DNA from: Rhodopseudomonas pentothenatexigens
GTDB lineage: Bacteria; Pseudomonadota; Alphaproteobacteria; Rhizobiales; Xanthobacteraceae
Assembly (NCBI RefSeq): GCF_900218015.1
Contig: NZ_UFQQ01000014.1
Location: forward strand, 1 to 64,000
Direction of reading: 5' to 3'
Length of the DNA: 64,000 nt
A program made the position numbers and the translations under genes. Under the pieces are notes generated by a model. It was not told the origin of the DNA and searched no databases. It saw only the letters and a list, made by a program, of their open reading frames with translations. The first letter of the stretch is position 1, and every line of letters begins with the position of its first letter. This document shows, in pieces, positions 45,095 to 53,973 of this stretch.

Positions 45095-46204
45095 TCAGCC
45101 GCGCCGCCGCCGCCGCGCGATCCACAGCCAGAGCCCGGTGGCATACAGCACCGGAAGCGCAATTCCGCACAGGAACACCGCCACCTGTCCGGCCACACCG
45201 AGCCGCAGATCGGCGTGGAGCGGGTTGAGCCAGTCCCGCCGCAACGCCGAGTCGGCGGCGACCGCCTCGACGATCGGCGTGGCACATCCCGTCCGCACAT
45301 CCATGGTGAGCTCGTTGTGGATGGACGCCGGTGTCCGTGACCTGATCCGATACGCGCCGGCCGGTCCTCGCGGCAGGACGACGCCGACGATGTGGGCGCC
45401 CGGCTCGGCCAGCGCCGCGGCTGCCAGCGCCGCGCGAAGGTCGCTGCCTGCCGGACAGATGGTGGCCGGTGTCCGAAGACTCGGCCCGGCCGGCGCAGCA
45501 GCCGGCAGTCCCAACCACCGCGGCTTGGTCAGCGCCAGTCCCGTCGTCGCCAGCACCAGCATCGGCGCCAGCAGATAAGCGGCCGACACGCCGTGCCATT
45601 CGATCAGGCGGCGCCGTCCGGCGACGGAGGCGCCGATCCACAACGACCGCCACCATTTGCGCTGCCGCGGCCACCACAGATACGCCCCCGACAGCAGCGA
45701 CAGCGCCAGGCCGATGCCGCACCAGCCGACCACGCTGGCGCCCAAGGGGCCCGGCAGCAGCAACCGACGATGCAGATTCACCACTGCGGCGAACCACGAG
45801 CGGTCGAACGCGAACAGCCCGAGCGGTTCGCCGCTCTGCGGATGCACGAACACGACGCCAAGATCGCCCGGCGGCAGACGACCGAATACGATCGCCGCGT
45901 CGCCGGGCAGAAATCCCGCGCCCGGCGCGTTGGCCCCGATCACCTTCAGCTCGGGATAGCGCTCGCTCGTTCGCTCGATCCACCGGTCCGCGGTGGCGTC
46001 CGGTTGCCCCGCGATGCGCGGCGGCTTGACGATCTCCCGCCCGACCTCGAACGCGACCAGCGGCTCCTTCAAGACCAGCAGCGCGCCGCTCGCGCCGATC
46101 AGAGCGAGGCCGGTGCCGGCGATCAGCGCGAGCGAAAGATGCAGTACGCGCAAGATGCGGCGAGCCGACAGCCGCCGCACGGCGTGATCGGGGCGCTTCG
46201 TCAC
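45095..46204 (-). CDS. PepSY-associated membrane protein (iron-regulated type)
   Basis: A 369-residue protein with four membrane helices: LHLSLALIAGTGLALIGASG near the N terminus, LGASVVGWCGIGLALSLLSG near residue 155, YLLAPMLVLATTGLAL near residue 210, and a C-terminal helix before the basic end IARRRRRG. Typical PepSY-TM features include the helix with histidines (LHRRLLLPGPLGAS). Such proteins are often encoded beside TonB siderophore receptors and may reduce or release iron. It overlaps the preceding gene by four bases (ATGA), so the two are co-translated. The locus order receptor, secreted protein, PepSY is consistent with one operon. Confidence 0.8.
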   Translation of the reverse strand: MTKRPDHAVRRLSARRILRVLHLSLALIAGTGLALIGASGALLVLKEPLVAFEVGREIVKPPRIAGQPDATADRWIERTSERYPELKVIGANAPGAGFLPGDAAIVFGRLPPGDLGVVFVHPQSGEPLGLFAFDRSWFAAVVNLHRRLLLPGPLGASVVGWCGIGLALSLLSGAYLWWPRQRKWWRSLWIGASVAGRRRLIEWHGVSAAYLLAPMLVLATTGLALTKPRWLGLPAAAPAGPSLRTPATICPAGSDLRAALAAAALAEPGAHIVGVVLPRGPAGAYRIRSRTPASIHNELTMDVRTGCATPIVEAVAADSALRRDWLNPLHADLRLGVAGQVAVFLCGIALPVLYATGLWLWIARRRRRG

Positions 46205-46731
46205 TGCGACAGCAGCTTCAACACGCCGTTACGGTAGATCGGCCCCTGCACCTTGCCGCCGGTGAGCACGTTGGTCTGATATTGCTGGCTGACGCCGTCG
46301 AGGGCCGTCGACAGTTCGGCACGAAAGCTGGCGAAGCCGGCCGAGTCGATCTGCTTCGGCACCTCGCCCTTCGCGAACAGCCGCTGCTTGGCTTCGTCCG
46401 GAGCCTGCGCGCGCACCCCGCCACTCACCATGAGGTCGACGATCAGGCGGTCGCCCCGCCACCGGGCGGAGCCGCTGGCTCCGAGTTCGGCATCGTCGAG
46501 CAGCAGCGAGCCGGCGACCAGATAGTCGCCGCTCGGCAGTGCGGTGAAGCCGAGGCGCAAGGTGCCGGTCTCTCCGTCCTCCGATCGCCAGGCCCAGCGA
46601 TGTTCGCCGCGATAGGTGACGGCGGTTTGCGTCAGGCCGGGCCGGAGCTCGTGCGCTGAAGCGGGGCAGGGCGTCGTCGCCGCCCACGCCGCGACGATCG
46701 CGGCTCGGGCCAGATGAGTCATGAAGCGCAT
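46201..46731 (-). CDS. Secreted hypothetical protein of the siderophore locus
   Basis: The 176-residue product has a signal peptide (MTHLARAAIVAAWAATTPCP, cleavage after ASA) and a soluble mature part with HELRPGLTQTAVTYRGEHRW, LRLGFTALPSGDYLVAGSLL, and a C-terminal VSQQYQTNVLTGGKVQGPIY. I do not recognise a family. It lies between the TonB receptor (20 bp upstream end) and the PepSY gene (4-bp overlap), which suggests a periplasmic role in iron uptake. The Met at MRFMTHL follows a ccagac stretch near the receptor stop. Confidence 0.75.
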   Translation of the reverse strand: MRFMTHLARAAIVAAWAATTPCPASAHELRPGLTQTAVTYRGEHRWAWRSEDGETGTLRLGFTALPSGDYLVAGSLLLDDAELGASGSARWRGDRLIVDLMVSGGVRAQAPDEAKQRLFAKGEVPKQIDSAGFASFRAELSTALDGVSQQYQTNVLTGGKVQGPIYRNGVLKLLSQ

Positions 46732-46751
46732 CGTCTGGTCTCCTGAACGGT

Positions 46752-49061
46752 TCACCACCGGTAGCGAAGGCCGGCGATGACCGAGCGGTCGAAGCCAGCG
46801 TTGCAGCTCGTGGTCGAGCAGCTCACGTAGTATTGCTTGTTGGTGAGGTTGGTGGCGTTGACGGCGAGCCGCATCCCCTTCAGATCGCGGTGAAGCTGGC
46901 CGAGATCGTAGTGAAGTGCGGCGTCGAACAGCACGTAGGAGGGCACGCCGATGGTGTTGGCGGAATCCGCGAAGCTCTCGCCCACATAGCGCATGCCGAA
47001 ACCTGCGCCGAAGCCGGCCAGCGGGCCGCTCTGGAACGTGTAGTCGCCCCACAACGACGCGGTGTCCGCCGGCAGCCCGGTCGGACGGTTGCCGAGCTCT
47101 GCCGCGGTGTTGCTCTTGGTCACGGTGAGATCGGCATGGGTGTAGGAGGCCACGAGATTCAGGCCGGCGATCGGATTGGCGACACCCTGAAGCTCGAATC
47201 CGCGTGAACGCACCTCGCCGACCTGAAGGCGGTTGAGCGAATTGTTCGGGTCGGTGGTCTGCACGTTCTCCTGATAGAGATCGAACACCGACATGGTGAC
47301 GAAGCTGGTTGCCCCGGCCGGCTGGAACTTGACGCCGATCTCCGCCTGCCGCCCGGTGGTCGGCTTGTAGGGTTGGCCGTAGAAGTCGGTCCCGAGCACC
47401 GGGCTGAACGAGGTCGAGTAGCCGATGTAAGGCGCGAGGCCGACGTCGCTGAGATAGACCAGCCCGGCCCGATAGGTGAACGCCTTGTCGTCCTGCGTCG
47501 CGGTCGAGCCCTTCAGGCGGTTGTCCGTGGCGGTGTTCGACCAGTCCTGCCGGCCGCCGAGGCTCAGCACCCAACGTCCATCGAACTTGATCTGCTGCTG
47601 TCCGTAGATTCCGACCTGGTCGGAGGTCTGCCACGTCGAGGCCATCGGCGCGGTTGCGGCGCCGATCGGCTGGTCGTAGACCGGATTGAAGATGTCGATC
47701 GACGGAGCGCGGCCGCTGTTGAGGTAGTAATCCTCGGTCGAACGGCGATAGTCGACACCGGCGAGCGACACGAACTGCGTCGAGCCCATCCACCAGTCGG
47801 CCTGGATCTGGTTGTCCGACGCGTAGGTGTCGCCGACGATGCGGAATTGGTACAGCGCGCGATTGAGCGTCCGCTGGTCGGCGGCAAGACTCATGCCCGA
47901 CGCGGTGTTGGTCAAAAGGTCGACGTGGCCGTAGCGGAAATTCGAGCGCATCGTGAAGGTGTCGTCGAGGTGACGTTCGAACAGATAGCCGGCCGAGTAT
48001 TGCGTGCGATCGTTGTCGAGGCCGGGCTGGTCGAGGAACTGGTTGCGCGGCAATTGCCCGTTCTTGTTCGGAAGCAGCGTGCCCTGGATCGGAATGTACG
48101 GGCGCGGCGGACCGAACTTCTCGTGGCTGTAGTCGGTCAGGATGGTCAGCGTGGTGTCGATATCCGGCCGCCAGGTGAACGCCGGTGCGATGAACAGCTT
48201 GTCGTCCGGGATCGCCTTGAACTGCGTATTGCTGTCGCGCGCCAGTCCGGTCAGCCGGTACAGAAACTGGCCGTCCTTGTCGATCGGTCCGCTGAGATCG
48301 AACTGTCCCTGCAGCCGGTCGAAGCTGCCGCCTTGAAGCATTACTTCGTGAAACGGCGTATCGAGCGGCCGCTTGGTGACGAGGTTGGCCAGCCCGCCCG
48401 GCGCGTTCTGGCCATACAGCACCGAGCTCGGCCCGCGCAGCACTTCGACCCGCTCGAGGCCGTAAGGCTCGGTCTTCGGCCAGGCTTGGGCGGTGGTGCC
48501 GCGCAGGCCGTCGCGTAGGATTCCCGTGCTGCTGGCATCGAAGCCGCGAATGCTGAAATTGTCGAAACGCTGCGAGATCGCCGGCGTGGTTACGACGACG
48601 CCGGCCGAGTAGCGCAGCGCGTCGGTGACCGACTGCACGTTCTGCGCGTCCATCTGCTGGCGGTTGATCACCGAGACCGACTGCGGCGTTTCGATCAGCG
48701 GCGTATCGGTCTTGGTTCCCGTCGTGCTGGTCCGCGCGACGAAGCCGGGGCCGTCCGCGTCGCGTGCGGTGCTTGGGCGTGACGTCTGGCGGGGAGGCGT
48801 TGCGGGCGCGACGGTCGCGGCCGGTCGTGCGGCGGTCCGCTTCGGCTTGCTCCGCTTCGGAGCGCTGACGACCACCGGAGGCAGTGCGCTCGCCGCCGGG
48901 GAGGAGGGCGCCGGTGCTACGGCCTGAGCCCGCGCGTCGTCAGTCGCCGCACCGATCAGGAGCAATGCACTCATCGGCAGCGTTGCGGCCAATCTGCGGC
49001 CTCGCCGCAATGCCGGCTGTCGTGTGTCGATTAGTTCGGCAGAACGCGGGGGTGTCGTCAT
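46752..49061 (-). CDS. TonB-dependent siderophore receptor
   Basis: A 769-residue outer-membrane receptor. After a signal peptide (LAATLPMSALLLIGAATDDA, cleavage near ARAQ) comes a 60-residue Pro/Lys/Arg-rich linker. The plug domain follows with TPLIETPQSVSVINRQQMDA, and VEVLRGPSSVLYGQNAPGGL, the classic TonB receptor box, lies near residue 195. The rest is a 22-strand barrel ending FDRSVIAGLRYRW. The layout matches FhuA/FpvA-type receptors without an N-terminal signalling domain, so an AraC-type regulator rather than an ECF sigma is likely. The ligand (ferric siderophore) cannot be told. The ATG follows ggagg by nine bases. Confidence 0.93.
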   Translation of the reverse strand: MTTPPRSAELIDTRQPALRRGRRLAATLPMSALLLIGAATDDARAQAVAPAPSSPAASALPPVVVSAPKRSKPKRTAARPAATVAPATPPRQTSRPSTARDADGPGFVARTSTTGTKTDTPLIETPQSVSVINRQQMDAQNVQSVTDALRYSAGVVVTTPAISQRFDNFSIRGFDASSTGILRDGLRGTTAQAWPKTEPYGLERVEVLRGPSSVLYGQNAPGGLANLVTKRPLDTPFHEVMLQGGSFDRLQGQFDLSGPIDKDGQFLYRLTGLARDSNTQFKAIPDDKLFIAPAFTWRPDIDTTLTILTDYSHEKFGPPRPYIPIQGTLLPNKNGQLPRNQFLDQPGLDNDRTQYSAGYLFERHLDDTFTMRSNFRYGHVDLLTNTASGMSLAADQRTLNRALYQFRIVGDTYASDNQIQADWWMGSTQFVSLAGVDYRRSTEDYYLNSGRAPSIDIFNPVYDQPIGAATAPMASTWQTSDQVGIYGQQQIKFDGRWVLSLGGRQDWSNTATDNRLKGSTATQDDKAFTYRAGLVYLSDVGLAPYIGYSTSFSPVLGTDFYGQPYKPTTGRQAEIGVKFQPAGATSFVTMSVFDLYQENVQTTDPNNSLNRLQVGEVRSRGFELQGVANPIAGLNLVASYTHADLTVTKSNTAAELGNRPTGLPADTASLWGDYTFQSGPLAGFGAGFGMRYVGESFADSANTIGVPSYVLFDAALHYDLGQLHRDLKGMRLAVNATNLTNKQYYVSCSTTSCNAGFDRSVIAGLRYRW

Positions 49062-49143
49062 CGTGATATTCCTCCAGGACGCGGCACAGAAGCGCGACTG
49101 CGAGGAATGCGGCAAGCCGCCGGACTTTTGATATCCGAACGAA

Positions 49144-49170
49144 TTCTTACGATTACAAACGTTCTACGAT
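49144..49170 (-). promoter_or_regulatory. Direct repeat, candidate AraC-regulator site
   Basis: ttcttacgat (49144-49153) and gttctacgat (49161-49170) repeat with a 17-bp period, about 85-108 bp before the receptor start. AraC-type regulators bind direct repeats of this kind. The adjacent araC-like gene makes binding plausible. Inference only. Confidence 0.4.
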
Positions 49171-49201
49171 CGCGGCGCGGCCGAACGGTCGCAGAGCGGA
49201 A

Positions 49202-50041
49202 TTACAGCAGGTCGCGCGGCGAAATCCCGAAGCGCTTTCGGAACACCGCCGAGAAGTACGCGGGCGTGTAGCCGACGCGATGCGCTGCCTCCGAGACGTT
49301 GGTGGCGCCGCTCGACAGCAGCCGGTACGCTTCGTTCAAGCGGGCATCCTGCAGGAAGTCGTTCACGGTGGTTCCGAACGCCGCCTGGAAACCGTCCGTC
49401 AGCTTGCGGGTATTGAGGCCCACCGCCGCCGCCAGGGCGGGCAGATTCGGAGGGGATCCGAGCCTTTCCAGCAGAATGGCGCGCGCCTTCTTCAACCGCT
49501 CGATGTCGCCGAGCGACGGCCGCAGCGTCTCGACGCTGGATCTGGTCTCGACCGCGTCGCAGGCCAAAGCCAGGATCTCGAGCGCCTTCGCCGACAGAAA
49601 CAGTTCTCGCGCCGCGCCGACGAACGGGCACACTTCGAGCTGCGTGCACAGCGCCTGCAGCGCGCGCGGCGCGGCGATGTGCTGCAGGCTCGGGCGATCG
49701 GTCGCAAGCTGCGATGCGAACGGATCGTTGCGGCCGCCGCCCGCTCCGCTCGGTTCGAATGCCGCCTTGACCATCACGTAGTGCAACGGCTCGTCGGCCA
49801 TCACCATCTGACGGCCGGAGGCGTCGGCCGGCGATCGGATCAGGCACACCGTGGGGCCGGCGATGCTGACTTCGCCGCCGCAGCCGTCGATTCGCGCCCG
49901 CATAGCGCCGCGCAGGACCACGACCACCTTGGTGCCGTGATGCAGCTGTTCGTCGACCCAGTCGCCGTCCGGCTGCTGCAGCACGCCGCTGGCCAGATCG
50001 AGCTGCGAGATCGCGCCGGTCCACCTGTGCTCCAATGTCAT
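49202..50041 (-). CDS. AraC-family regulator (PchR-like)
   Basis: A 279-residue regulator. The N-terminal 170 residues form a beta-rich sensing part with ELHHGTKVVVVLRGAMRARI-type strands (LHHGTKVVVVLRGAM). The C-terminal AraC domain has two helix-turn-helix units: NLPALAAAVGLNTRKLTDGF and NVSEAAHRVGYTPAYFSAVF, ending RKRFGISPRDLL. PchR-type regulators sense ferric siderophores and activate the receptor gene. The next gene downstream in the same direction is the TonB receptor. A long overlapping frame in another phase is a shadow. Target inference rests on location. Confidence 0.9.
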   Translation of the reverse strand: MTLEHRWTGAISQLDLASGVLQQPDGDWVDEQLHHGTKVVVVLRGAMRARIDGCGGEVSIAGPTVCLIRSPADASGRQMVMADEPLHYVMVKAAFEPSGAGGGRNDPFASQLATDRPSLQHIAAPRALQALCTQLEVCPFVGAARELFLSAKALEILALACDAVETRSSVETLRPSLGDIERLKKARAILLERLGSPPNLPALAAAVGLNTRKLTDGFQAAFGTTVNDFLQDARLNEAYRLLSSGATNVSEAAHRVGYTPAYFSAVFRKRFGISPRDLL

Positions 50042-50225
50042 GCTTCGGCCGTTGAACTCCGCTGGTGACGAGGAGGAACACTATGACACCGAAGCAGGGG
50101 GCCGGCACCGGGGCAAGATGGTGCGGATTTCGAGAAAAGCTCGAAGGTAGCCGAGCGGACTTGGCGCTGATGGGGTGCTGCACCCGGCGCCGGCGGCACC
50201 GTTCGCGTCACGGTCGCGGATCGGC

Positions 50226-50558
50226 CTACGCCGGCAGCGAGCGCGGTCCGAACAGGATCACACTCATGCCAACCAGGCAGATCGCAGCGCCGATCACGTC
50301 CCACAGGTCGGGGCGGTTGCCTTCCATCGCCCAACCCCAGGCCAGCGCGCTGGTGATGTAGATGCCGCCATAGGCCGCGTAGGCGCGGCCGGCCAGCGGA
50401 CTGTCGGCCAGCGTCAGCAAGTAAGCGAACAGCGCCAATGCGAGCATGCCGGGGATCAGCCACAGCGGTGACTTGTCCAGCCGCAGCCACGCCCAGAACG
50501 CGAAGCACCCGGCGATCTCCATCAGCGCAGCGGCGCAGAAGGTCAGCAGTGAAGTCAT
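50226..50558 (-). CDS. ynfA: YnfA-family small membrane protein
   Basis: A 110-residue inner-membrane protein with four helices: [20 protein letters not shown] near the start, [40 protein letters not shown] and [20 protein letters not shown]. The Met chosen gives the standard YnfA (UPF0060) length and the family-like first helix; the track frame adds 17 residues. YnfA proteins resemble the small multidrug resistance family but transport has been shown only in a few cases. Leftward, before the icd-distal terminator on the same strand. The gap 50042-50225 shows no gene. Confidence 0.85.
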   Translation of the reverse strand: MTSLLTFCAAALMEIAGCFAFWAWLRLDKSPLWLIPGMLALALFAYLLTLADSPLAGRAYAAYGGIYITSALAWGWAMEGNRPDLWDVIGAAICLVGMSVILFGPRSLPA

Positions 50559-50628
50559 CAGCGTGGCCTGGCTTTTGTATGTCTGCGAGATTGATGCGGC
50601 AAACTTCAAACCGATCGTCGCAGCAAAG

Positions 50629-50660
50629 AAAAAGGCGCAGGAAGCGATCCCGCGCCTTTC
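50629..50660 (-). terminator. Rho-independent terminator of icd
   Basis: On the minus strand aaaggcgcgg and gcgcctttttc form a stem around gatcgcttcct, followed by ttctttg. It lies just beyond the icd stop codon at 50682. Confidence 0.85.
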
Positions 50661-50681
50661 GTTTTGAGTCGCTGCGCCTGA

Positions 50682-51905
50682 TCAGGCGGCCTTGGTATCC
50701 ATCGCCTTGTGCAGGTTCTGCGCGACCTTGTCGAGGAAGCCCTCGGTCGACAGCCAGCGCTGATCGGCGCCGACCAGGAGCGCGAGGTCCTTGGTCATGA
50801 AGCCGGCTTCGACGGTCTGCACGCAGACCTTCTCCAGCGTGTCGGCGAAGCGGGCGAGTTCTTCGTTGCTGTCCAGCTTGGCGCGATGCGCGAGGCCGCG
50901 GGTCCAGGCGAAGATCGAGGCGATCGAGTTGGTCGACGTCGCCTTGCCCTTTTGGTGTTCGCGATAGTGCCGGGTGACGGTGCCGTGCGCGGCTTCGGCT
51001 TCCACCGTCTTGCCGTCCGGCGTCATCAGCACCGAAGTCATCAGGCCGAGCGAGCCGTAGCCCTGCGCCACGGTGTCGGACTGGACATCGCCGTCGTAGT
51101 TCTTACAGGCCCAGACGTAGCCGCCCGACCACTTCAGCGCCGACGCGACCATGTCGTCGATCAGGCGATGCTCGTAGGTCAGGCCCTTGGCGTCGTACTC
51201 GGCCTTGAACTCGTTGTCGAAGATCTCCTGGAAGATGTCTTTGAAGCGGCCGTCGTACACCTTCATGATGGTGTTCTTGGTCGACAGGTAGACCGGATAG
51301 TTGCGGATCAGGCCGTAGTTCAGCGAGGCGCGGGCGAAGTCCTTGATCGATTCGTCGAGGTTGTACATCGACATCGCGACGCCGGCGCCGGGCGCCTTGA
51401 ACACTTCGCGCTCGATCACCGAGCCGTCTTCGCCGACGAACTTCATCGTCAGCGTGCCCGGGCCGGGGAATTTGATGTCGGTCGCGCGATACTGATCGCC
51501 GTAGGCGTGACGGCCGATCACGATCGGCTTGGTCCAGCCCGGCACCAGCCGCGGCACGTTGTTGCAGATGATCGGCTCGCGGAAGATCACGCCGCCGAGG
51601 ATGTTGCGGATGGTGCCGTTCGGCGACTTCCACATGCTCTTGAGGCCGAATTCCTTCACTCGCGCTTCGTCCGGAGTGATGGTGGCGCACTTCACGCCGA
51701 CGCCGACCTGCTTGATCGCATTCGCCGCATCGATGGTGACCTGGTCGTCGGTCGCGTCGCGGTGTTCCATCCCCAGGTCGAAATACATCAGTTCCACGTC
51801 GAGGAACGGCGTGATCAGCTTGTCCTTGATCATCTGCCATATGATGCGGGTCATTTCATCGCCGTCGAGTTCGACGACTGGGTTGGTCACCTTGATTTTC
51901 GCCAT
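50682..51905 (-). CDS. icd: NADP-dependent isocitrate dehydrogenase
   Basis: Converts isocitrate to 2-oxoglutarate and CO2 with NADP+ in the TCA cycle. The 407-residue product is of the eukaryotic-like, homodimeric subfamily: [20 protein letters not shown] at the start, [20 protein letters not shown] near residue 100, [20 protein letters not shown] (isocitrate-binding Arg region) near residue 125, and [19 protein letters not shown] near residue 275. The end [14 protein letters not shown] matches the family. Leftward, with a terminator after it. The gap 51906-52289 (384 bp) holds no gene that I can support. Confidence 0.97.
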   Translation of the reverse strand: MAKIKVTNPVVELDGDEMTRIIWQMIKDKLITPFLDVELMYFDLGMEHRDATDDQVTIDAANAIKQVGVGVKCATITPDEARVKEFGLKSMWKSPNGTIRNILGGVIFREPIICNNVPRLVPGWTKPIVIGRHAYGDQYRATDIKFPGPGTLTMKFVGEDGSVIEREVFKAPGAGVAMSMYNLDESIKDFARASLNYGLIRNYPVYLSTKNTIMKVYDGRFKDIFQEIFDNEFKAEYDAKGLTYEHRLIDDMVASALKWSGGYVWACKNYDGDVQSDTVAQGYGSLGLMTSVLMTPDGKTVEAEAAHGTVTRHYREHQKGKATSTNSIASIFAWTRGLAHRAKLDSNEELARFADTLEKVCVQTVEAGFMTKDLALLVGADQRWLSTEGFLDKVAQNLHKAMDTKAA

Positions 51906-52248
51906 GCGGGATCGGGCCTTCTTGTGATTCTGCGCTTAAAGGGGCGGGAATTGGACTAAAGCCGCGCCCGCTATAGCACCGCGCCGGACGGGCCGAAAGG
52001 CGATTGCGGAAGCAATTTGGACGGATTCGCAGCGCGTTCGCGCATGGCTCGGGACCACCGGGGCCCCGGGCACCACTGCGGCCGGTGGCGGGGTGGGCGC
52101 CCGCTGCGTCAAGCGTACTTCACACCGGTTCAAACCGGCCGGCAAATCCACTATTTGCTTGAGAAATCGCCGCCGCCTTGGCAACGGAAGGGCGCGGCGG
52201 CCGCCGGCGTCCGGCCCGCCCGCCGCGGCTTTCCCCATTTCCTCCGGC

Positions 52249-52274
52249 GCGGCCTCGGATCACTCCGAGGCCGC
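52249..52274 (+). other. Perfect hairpin just before the trmJ-like gene
   Basis: gcggcctcgg and ccgaggccgc form a perfect 10-bp stem with a six-base loop, followed by ccgttttg. It lies 15 bp before the start codon and would form a terminator-like structure in the 5' leader. It could terminate an unseen upstream transcript or act as an attenuator. Confidence 0.55.
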
Positions 52275-52289
52275 CCGTTTTGAAAGATC

Positions 52290-53495
52290 ATGCCCATGTC
52301 CGGTTCCGGCACCGTCCGATCCAAGCCCCCGGCCGCGCTCGACGGCCCGGTGGTGATTCTGGTCGAGCCCCAATTGGGCGAGAACATCGGAATGTGCGCG
52401 CGCGCGATGGGCAATTTCGGGCTGACCCGGCTGCGGCTGGTGAAGCCGCGCGACGGCTGGCCGAACATCGCCGCCCAGCGCTCGGCCGCCGGCGCCGACC
52501 ACATCCTGAACGCGGTCGAGCTTTTCGACAGCGTCGCCGAGGCGGTGAAGGACTGTACGCTGTTGTTCGCCACCACCGCGCGTGCCCACGACCAGGCCAA
52601 GCCGGTGCGCGGGCCGGAAGCCGCTGCGCAAGAGATCGTCGCCGAGACCGCCTCCGGCGGTACCACCGGTATCCTGTTCGGCCGCGAGCGCCATGGGCTG
52701 GAGAACGACGAGGTCGCGCTCGCCAACCGCATCGTCACCTTCCCGGTCAACCCGGCGTTCGCCTCGCTGAACCTGGCCCAGGCGGTGCTGCTGATGGGCT
52801 ACGAGTGGTTCAAGCACGCTACCCACAACGCGCTGCCCTACGAGATGCCGGAGCGCTCCCCGCGCGCCTCGCAGCATCAGATCGACGCGTTCTTTTCCAA
52901 TCTGGTCGCCGAGCTCGACCGCGTCGAATTCCTCCGCCCGCCGGAGAAGCGCGACACCATGCTGGTGAACCTGCGCAACATCTTCACCCGGATGGAGCCG
53001 AGCAAGCAGGACATGCACACGCTGCACGGCGTGGTGATGGCGATCGCCGACGGCCGCAAGGGCCCGGCCAAGGGCGGCGTGCTCGACGGCGAGCAGGCGA
53101 CGCGGCTGCGCGCGCTGCTCGCCGAACGCGCGGCCGGCGGCGCGGAGGCCGAGGGCGGCTCGCTGCGCGGGCTGGCGCGGCTGCTGCGCCGCAATCCCAC
53201 CGACGCCGAGCGGCTGTTGTGGGAGAAGCTGCGCACCGACCGCCGCTTTGCCGGTAACTTCAAGCGCCAGACCCCGGTCGGCCGTCACATCCCGGATTTC
53301 GTGTCCTTCACCCGCCGCGTCGCGATCGAACTGATCCATCCGGGAGAGGGCGAGATGGTCGCGAACGACCGCGCCGCGCGTAAAGAGTGGCTGGCAGAGC
53401 GCGACTATCGGGTGGTGTGGATCGAGGCGGCCGAGATCACCGCCGACATCGCCGCGGTGCTGGCGCGGCTGGAGACGGCGCTGGCGCGCGCCTGA
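52290..53495 (+). CDS. TrmJ-like tRNA methyltransferase fused to a degenerate DUF559 domain
   Basis: Residues about 10-255 form a SpoU/TrmD-type (SPOUT) methyltransferase of the TrmJ kind: motif 1 ENIGMCARAMGNFGLTRLRL, motif 2 GILFGRERHGLENDEVALAN and motif 3 NPAFASLNLAQAVLLMGYEW. TrmJ methylates the 2'-O position at tRNA residue 32. Residues about 290-398 resemble a DUF559/Vsr-like nuclease: LRRNPTDAERLLWEKLRTDR, HIPDFVSFTRRVAIELIHPG and EWLAERDYRVVWIE. The usual second acid and the QH of the E-x-D-G-x-QH motif are missing, so the nuclease part may be inactive. Fusion is seen; function of the tail is unknown. Confidence 0.88.
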   Translation: MPMSGSGTVRSKPPAALDGPVVILVEPQLGENIGMCARAMGNFGLTRLRLVKPRDGWPNIAAQRSAAGADHILNAVELFDSVAEAVKDCTLLFATTARAHDQAKPVRGPEAAAQEIVAETASGGTTGILFGRERHGLENDEVALANRIVTFPVNPAFASLNLAQAVLLMGYEWFKHATHNALPYEMPERSPRASQHQIDAFFSNLVAELDRVEFLRPPEKRDTMLVNLRNIFTRMEPSKQDMHTLHGVVMAIADGRKGPAKGGVLDGEQATRLRALLAERAAGGAEAEGGSLRGLARLLRRNPTDAERLLWEKLRTDRRFAGNFKRQTPVGRHIPDFVSFTRRVAIELIHPGEGEMVANDRAARKEWLAERDYRVVWIEAAEITADIAAVLARLETALARA

Positions 53496-53571
53496 TTGAC
53501 TTCACGCCCCGGCTGAGATTCGCTTCGTGCCAAGCGGCGGCTCGCCGCATTGCAAGGAAGCGGGAGGGGAC

Positions 53572-53973
53572 ATGACCACGACACTGACAATGCGCCGCGC
53601 GGGATGGCTCACCGGCCTCGGCCTGCTGGCCGCGATCGCAGCGACTGCAGGCGCGCGGGCCGACGACGTCGCCGGCACCTGGCTGCGCGATACCGGCGCC
53701 TCCAAGGTCAAGTTCGCGCCGTGCGGCGGCGCGGTCTGCGGCACGCTGGTGTGGATCAAGCCGGGCGTCGAGACTCCCGCCAAGGTCGGCCAGAAGGTGT
53801 TCTTCGACATGAAGCCCACCGGGCCGAACGCCTGGGCCGGCAGCGCCTTCAATCCCGAGGACGGCAAGACCTACACCGGCAAGATGAATCTCTCCGGCGG
53901 CACGCTGACCACCCAGGGCTGCGCGATGGGCGGCCTGATCTGCAAATCTTCGACCTGGACGCGGGCGAACTGA
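53572..53973 (+). CDS. DUF2147 secreted protein
   Basis: The 133-residue product has a signal peptide (MRRAGWLTGLGLLAAIAATA, cleavage near ARADD) and a DUF2147 domain: DDVAGTWLRDTGASKVKFAP, CGGAVCGTLVWIKPG with a Cys pair, VFFDMKPTGPNAWAGSAFNP, and GKTYTGKMNLSGGTLTTQGC. The mature part is about 105 residues. The Met chosen starts the signal peptide and has ggagggg seven bases upstream. Such proteins are periplasmic, of unknown function. It is directly followed by the glycosylase gene. Confidence 0.88.
   Translation: MTTTLTMRRAGWLTGLGLLAAIAATAGARADDVAGTWLRDTGASKVKFAPCGGAVCGTLVWIKPGVETPAKVGQKVFFDMKPTGPNAWAGSAFNPEDGKTYTGKMNLSGGTLTTQGCAMGGLICKSSTWTRAN

Noticed and set aside
52017-52283. 88-codon plus-strand frame before the trmJ-like gene
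   Set aside because: Arg/Gly/Pro-rich random-looking sequence that ends inside a terminator-like hairpin.
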